This document shows, one piece after another, positions 58,936 through 64,000 of a DNA stretch of 64,000 nt. The notes beneath the pieces were generated by a model. It was not told the DNA's origin and ran no database searches. It worked only from the letters and a program-made list of their open reading frames with translations. The translations under genes were made by a program, and so were the position numbers. How positions within the stretch are numbered: position 1 is the stretch's first letter; the number at the start of each line of letters is the position of its first letter. The DNA lies in contig CM077831.1 of assembly GCA_039720395.1 (NCBI GenBank), positions 4,258,003-4,322,002 of the forward strand, written 5' to 3'. This DNA comes from Liquidambar formosana. Lineage: Eukaryota; Streptophyta; Magnoliopsida; Saxifragales; Altingiaceae.

Positions 58936-59711
58936 GACGCTATTGCAATAAATTGCTTGTGGGAATAAAGGTCCACTCTATTGCAACAACAGGAACCGAT
59001 GCAATACCCTATTGCAACAACCATTCTCGATGCAATATTGTATTGCATATAGTTGTGCTCTATTGCCACCAAATTAGTCGATGTAATACGCTATTGCAGC
59101 AAACCTACACAATGCAATATGTTATTGCAACAATACTTATTGATGCAATAGCACATGGCGCCGACTTTCATTTTCGCGGGAGATGGTGAGATAATTTAAA
59201 TGTCTATTGCAACGAGAATTGCCGATGCAATATCATATTGCAACCTCCAGTTGATGTAATAGGTTATTGCAACAAACTTGTTCGATGCAATATGTTATTG
59301 CAACACCGGTTTTTGATGCAATAGCACATATTGTGAGTACACCTACACCTGGGACCCTATTGCAACAATATTGTTTGATGCAATAGCCTATTGCAACAAA
59401 CATACTCGATGCAAGGACCCTATTGCAACAATAATTATTGATGCAATACAGTCATGCTTTATTGCAACAAAAGAACTCGATGCAATATGTTATTGCAACA
59501 AACGTACTCGATGCAATATGTTATTGCAACAATACCTATTGATGCAATACCATATGGCGCCAACCTCCTCCTATTTGGCAGGAGAATATGGCCTCTTTTA
59601 AGTGTTTATTGCAATGACAAAAATTTTATTGTTGCAATACGCAGGATATTACCACTATATCCTGCGTTGTTGCAATAACTTTCGTTGCAATAGAGTGTTT
59701 TTGTTGTAGTG
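57850..59711. repeat. Right subterminal array of CACTA-2, partly duplicated
   Basis: Dozens of TATTGCAACAA...TGATGCAATA units run to the end, many spaced about 30-35 bp. GTGGGAGNATGT..GGCCCTTTTAAGTG-like blocks recur at 57985, 58260 and 59578. A segment of about 0.4 kb including the 3' part of the hAT-like element and the start of the array (57600-57960) is repeated at 58560-59000. Motifs differ from the left side (GATGCAAT here, CGTTGCAA there). Confidence 0.85.
58560..58890. repeat. Second copy of the hAT-like element's 3' part (empty-site copy)
   Basis: Matches 56590-56746 joined directly to 57544-57823, without the Harbinger MITE. It ends TTGCCATCCCC. The left end of the element is missing, so this arose by local duplication rather than by insertion. 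Confidence 0.8.
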
Positions 59712-60119
59712 AGACCACAAGCTAGGACACATGTAGTTGTCTTCACTCCCACGATCACACACGACTGATCTTTGTCTTCACGGCTTTGGTCATAACCAAC
59801 CTCTTCATAGCGATTCCTCCAATCACGAACTCGCAAGTTCGATCACCGTTGCAACGAACTCATAAACATTCATAGATGATGTGAAAAAGTGTGTGGTTTG
59901 AGGTTCTCTAGAGCATGTATATGAAAAATTAGGTTAAAGTGCTCTAAAGAGGTATTGAGAAGAAGAGGAATATAAACCTAAATGGGAGAGGCTTGCTTAG
60001 CCCTCTCATTGATAATAAACCCTATTTATATAGTATAAGAGACCCCAAGAGGTTAAGGCACAATTTTGGATCAAATAAGTAAGTTTTAAGAAGTTTAAAA
60101 TCAAAATTTTATGAACTAC
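59712..60119. other. Flank between CACTA-2 and CACTA-3, LTR-like
   Basis: On the minus strand a TATA-like box (CTATATAAATAGGG) is at about 60021-60034, followed by a leader-like stretch. With 43225-43491 it probably formed one LTR-like repeat split by CACTA-2. I saw no gene. Confidence 0.4.
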
Positions 60120-60474
60120 CACTACAAGAAAAAAGTTGATAGATGACGCTTTTAGAATTTAAAAAGATGATCGTTTTTTAAAAACCAGTCATCTTTTGAT
60201 TTTTAGGATGAAAAGATGACTAGTATTTGAGATCAAACTTAAAACAGTCATCTTTGAAACAACAAAGATGACTAGTTTTTAAAAACATTATAACAAAAGA
60301 TGACTACTTTTAAAAATCGGTCATCGATTCACTTTCCTCTCGTGTCATTTTTCTCTAGCCCCCCGATCCCCTTTTAACACAACCTACTTTTTTTTTTTTT
60401 ACTCTCTATCTCTGTCTCTCTCTAATCTCCATCCGTCAGTTTCTCACAAAGGCCTCATGCATCAGCACCACAAC

Positions 60475-60560
60475 CCTCACCGTCACCATCACCCAGGCCA
60501 CCCTCACCGTTGCCGTCGCCCAGGTCAGGCCACCCTCACCGTTGCCGTGGCCCAAGGTTG
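60475..60560. repeat. Short CACCGTTGCCGT minisatellite
   Basis: The word GGCCACCCTCACCGTTGCCG recurs at 60499 and 60527, with variants on both sides. It lies in the leader-like region of CACTA-3. Confidence 0.75.
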
Positions 60561-60794
60561 CCCTCACGGAGAAAACTTCTTCTAGTTACAGGACGAAATC
60601 CAGCAGATTGCTTGCTCTAAATAACTAGCCCAGACCTTATAGCTCGCAAATTAAAGTCCATTGGGCATTCCTTCCTCCATAACATTCGAGAAACCCTAGC
60701 CTGGTCACCATCTCCATCTGCTTCACTCACGTCGACAACGTTGCAATCCACTTTGCCAGAAGTTGTTGCTAGCCTTGCTGGAGTTCGTCCAAGG

Positions 60795-62118
60795 TATATC
60801 TCTCTCCCTCTTTCTTAATCTGTCTAGATCTATCGCAATCTACCTTGTATATTTTTCTCTATTCTTTTTTTTTTTGGGTGCATTCTCTGTATTTCTCACT
60901 TTTTCTTGCTTCTGATCTTTGTCAGCAGATCTGCTTCTCAATGTATAGTTACATGTGCATATACATTAGGGTTTCATATGTTCTTGATTAGGTTTAATTT
61001 CATGGTTGGGGTTTAGTGTGATTTATTGTACAACATATGTTATTCGATAATGTTCTTGGGTGTTTGGGTTGGGTTTTATTTTTTTCATTGGTTTGAGGCA
61101 ATGTTTCAGTTAGAATTATATAAGGGTATTTAAGATTTGCAATGTTTTTGGGGGGTTTTAATTTGGGGATTTTCTGAGGATCGGATACATGTGGTTGTAT
61201 CCTAATTCAGGTTAACTATCCCTACGCATAACGTATTCCTCTTCCGTTCATGGAATCCTAATCCCGATTAACTACATACTCCCCAACATTTATTACTTCC
61301 CTTCATGGATTCATCATCTATATCTCTTATAGGAAACTCAATCACAGTTAACAACATATGTAATCTAGCCAAAAACCTCTATGGGTTTAGAGACAGCATC
61401 TACAACGTATGTTATTGCTGGTATTCCCCTCTCTCTCTCTTTTGCCCCTATATATATGTGAGCCTATATATATGTGTGTGCAAATTTAATGGATAGAAAG
61501 ACACTATGGGCTATTTGTGAACTCTGAGGTGAATTATGGGGTTTGATTGTGTGTACTCTAGCAAGAATTATGATCTTTGAGTGAGTTTTGTGAATGGGGA
61601 GTTGATGAATTGGTGAATGATTGGTGTTTCCATGTTGAGTTTGCATATTTGCATCAAAATGCTTTTTAAATTGATAACACTGTGAGTACAGCACAACCAA
61701 ACTTCTTTCTTCTCCGTTTGTAAACCTATTTAGAGTCATGAGAGAAAAGCAATCAAAAAGCCCTTAATAAGATAGTTTTATTTAGGGGTGTTTATGTTTT
61801 AGGTTTAAATCAAGAACCAAATCGAGGTGTGAAGGCAATCCATCAAAAAGCCCTTAATCCATCAAAGAATTAGAGTGGCCTCATCATCAGAATTTCAAGT
61901 TTGGCACCCTCTCAATCTATAAAATTCCCTCAATTTTGCTTCTAAAAAGCTAGTCAGTCTTTGCTTTTGCGTTTCTTATTGTAATCCCTCAATTATTTTA
62001 ATTGTTAGATTTAGATCACATTTTTGTTCCTTTTTCCATTTTTTGGAAAACAAAAATATAATGCATTAATATTTAAATTGTTTTAATATTAATATACGAA
62101 TTTAGTTGAATTTGCAAT
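60795..62118. other. CACTA-3 interior, nothing recognised
   Basis: AT-rich intron-like sequence with T runs and short CT-rich stretches. No gene that I can support. Confidence 0.4.
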
Positions 62119-62574
62119 TGTGAACCCCAGAAAACGGCCCACAAGGATTTGGCAAAAGATAGGAAAAGACAACAAAAGAAAAGAAGTCGCCACCTCCTTT
62201 TTGAAGGAAAAGAGGAAAACCCTAAAAATGTTTTATTTGCAAAAACCTTATGACTCCATTTTAAAAGGAAAGGCAAAGTCTTTAAAACTAGAAAATTGGA
62301 TTTGGGGGTTAAGTTTATGATGTAGGAAGGTTCTGGGCTAAGCCCATAGGCACCCACATCACCCGAGTTGGTCTCTTAATTTGATTGGGCTAATTTAATG
62401 ACTTAAACACATGCAAATCAATATCCATCAATAAAATACAGCATGCTAATCAATCACAAATCCATCCTACTCTTCTAGCAATTATATGTGATGGATAAAT
62501 TCATCCTAATCCACTAGCAATCACAAGCATGAGTCCATCTTACTCCACTAGCAATCATATGTGATGGACAAATG

Positions 62575-62606
<32 letters not shown>

Positions 62607-63676
62607 AGGATGCTTAGTATCCTAGGGCGGACTTGAGTCTCAAAACGAGCGCTTACGTACCATGCAACGAAATACATGGATCAAAGTCCATGTAGTTCGA
62701 AAAAATAAGTTGGGGGGAGAGTTTCACTCCTCGTAGGACTCTATTAGAATCCAATCCATAATCAAATTCTTGCTTTGAAAATAATTTACTTTAATGAAAA
62801 CAACTTTAGTTTAATAAACTAGTTTGATTTAAGATCAAAAAACTAATAAAATCCTATGATTAATAAAACTCAAGGGAGCATGCAATATCACATTTATATT
62901 ATGGCATAAGCTTGAACATACTAGAGAAAGTTTAGAATCATACCTGATAGAACGTGACAAGCTCTATTTCACCTCCACAACGGCAGGGGTCCACACGAAT
63001 CGCTCCACGAATGACTCCCTAAGCTTTCTAGGATGAGTGGTTTGTTCAAGAAGGCACCATTGGGTGTTTCCCTCTTGAGCTTAGCAACTCAAATTCTTTT
63101 CTTTAGGACGAGTGGTTCGCTCAAGAAGGCACCACTAGGTGTTTCCTTCGAGCTAGATACTCAAACCTAAACTTTACTTAGGAAAGTTCAGCTGAGACTT
63201 GGTTCCCTCAATGAAGGAGGTGAGGACCCTTATTTATAATAGAGGTAGGAAGAGGTATTATTCTTTTCCAACCGATGTGGGATTAAAAAGAATGCAAAAA
63301 AACCTTATTCCCGCTACCCTACAACAGCAGCTACTTTAGGGGCCTTTTTGGGCATGAAAACATTGGAATTGGAAAATTTTCATTAGATGTAAAGTTGTAG
63401 AGCTTTAAAATACCTTTTTAACAAGACCAATTTCATCCAAATCTGACTTTCGAGTCAAAGTTATGGCAAAAATACGAAATCTGATTTCAAAGCATATTTT
63501 GGACGAAAATTGTTATAGAACTCCCTATCGCTCTTCCAACTATGGGCATTTGAAATTATCGTATTAAAGCTCTAAATCATCCAACAAAACTTCCCAAGCA
63601 TGAATCTATGAGTATAATATGCATAAAGAAAAGGCGAAGAGGTGTGGAATTAAGGTGACAAAAATGGGGTGCGACA
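62119..63676 (-). mobile_element. Solo LTR D inside CACTA-3, TSD GCAAT
   Basis: It runs from TGTGAACCCCAGAAAACGGC (62119) to GGGGTGCGACA (63676), with GCAAT at 62114-62118 and 63677-63681. The first 220 bp resemble the end of element A's LTR (39878 on), so it belongs to the same wider family, but it is only 1,558 bp long. A minus-strand TATA box (TTATAAATAAGG, rc of about 63228-63239) is present. The GC-rich palindromic module is absent. A poly-A run is at 62574-62603. Confidence 0.93.
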
Positions 63677-63681
63677 GCAAT

Positions 63682-64000
63682 TAATTGAAAATTATGTAAT
63701 CATTTAATTTTCTTATGATTTGTTTACTTTATTCCATATGGACTCTTTACCATCCTTTGTTTTTATGATGTTCTGGGGTAGCACTTGGTGTGATTTAATA
63801 GACTTCGGGTATTTTATGCCGATTTTATTAACCCAGCTGTAAGTCTGTGACCTTTGGTCTGCGGGGTAGCACCCGGTGTTTGTAGGCTGCGGTTCTGCTG
63901 GTGCAGAATTCAGGTTCTTGTCCTTTGAGTTATTGCTTCTGTGGATTTGTGGAAGGCTTAGCTTGGGGCTTGAGTGCCATTGTGATTTGTGAAGTTATTT
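63682..64000. other. CACTA-3 interior to the window end
   Basis: Two GGGGTAGCACYYGGTGT words at 63775 and 63864. Nothing else recognised. Confidence 0.35.

Larger units (their letters stand above)
43492..59711. mobile_element. CACTA-2: complete 16.2-kb CACTA element without recognisable transposase
   Basis: The left end CACTACAAGAAAAACCATC at 43492 and the right end (other strand) CACTACAACAAAAACACTC at 59711 are flanked by the 3-bp duplication AGA (43489-43491 and 59712-59714). Both ends carry dense ATTGCAAC-type subterminal repeats. The interior holds fragments of at least three unrelated host genes, a LINE remnant, MITEs and microsatellites. No TNP2 domain was found; only a weak TNPA-like coiled segment is seen near 48640-48782. 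Mobility would therefore need enzymes in trans. Confidence 0.92.
60120..64000. mobile_element. CACTA-3: left part of a third CACTA element, runs off the window
   Basis: The terminus CACTACAAGAAAAAAGTTG starts at 60120. It is followed to about 60335 by copies of AAAGATGACTAGTTTTTAAA and its inverse (AAACCAGTCATCTTT), a subterminal motif unlike those of CACTA-1 and CACTA-2. The right end is not in the window. A leader-like, donor-ended region (about 60400-60794, GTCCAAG|GTATATC) follows the array. No transposase is visible before the window ends. Confidence 0.78.

Noticed and set aside
60120..60340. Foldback MITE because of GATGACTAG inverse pairs
   Set aside because: The start CACTACAAGAAAAAAG and the multi-copy motif fit CACTA subterminal repeats better; no matching second end within a few hundred bases.

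Overview
The window is nuclear DNA from a flowering plant, probably a eudicot with a large repeat-rich genome. The signs are AT-rich non-coding sequence, GT-AG introns and plant-only families (CACTA/En-Spm transposases, plant mobile domain proteins, Tat/Ogre-like Ty3-gypsy polyproteins, NFD4-type nodulin-like transporters, plant oxidosqualene cyclases). I cannot name the species. I found no intact ordinary host gene. Almost everything is nested transposable elements, and the host-gene pieces present lie inside DNA transposons.

Layout. (1) 1-16743: the 3' part of a CACTA transposon (CACTA-1) whose left end is outside the window. It has a TNP2-type transposase gene (6971-10653) and a TNPA/Ptta-like gene (11099-13631), both decayed. 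Upstream of them are captured host-gene pieces: an exon of a nodulin-like MFS transporter and two exons of a catalase gene. (2) 16744-42871: a very large Ty3-gypsy element on the minus strand (Tat/Ogre-like, element A). CACTA-1 sits in its 3' LTR (16744-18508); its 5' LTR is 39878-42871. Minus-strand gag, protease, reverse transcriptase, RNase H and integrase remnants run from about 39.2 kb down to 25.05 kb. Between pol and the 3' LTR lie a 90-bp tandem array and two genes on the opposite strand: a seven-exon plant-mobile-domain gene and a DUF7745-like gene. The gag is split by a Mutator-like element (30716-32113, about 10-bp TSD) and by a solo LTR (33153-39018, TSD CCTGG), which is itself split by another solo LTR in the opposite orientation (35058-37667, TSD CCAGC). 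(3) 42872-43491 and 59715-60119: flanks of an LTR-like repeat split by CACTA-2. (4) 43492-59711: CACTA-2, 16.2 kb, both ends present, TSD AGA. No recognisable transposase domain remains. It carries fragments of a RING E3 ligase gene, a PPR gene and an oxidosqualene cyclase gene, a LINE remnant, a hAT-like element with a Harbinger MITE inside it, and a foldback MITE. (5) 60120-64000: the left part of a third CACTA element with a solo LTR (62119-63676, TSD GCAAT) inside it.

Two things stand out. First, at least two CACTA elements have collected pieces of five unrelated genes, with introns kept. Second, a GC-rich palindromic module (arms CTCGGGTGACC / GGTYACCCGAG) occurs about 190-280 bp upstream of the TATA box in four LTR copies and also just upstream of both antisense genes in element A. 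This suggests a control module shared by sense and antisense promoters of the retrotransposon. All protein and family names come from reading translations against remembered family sequences; no search was run.
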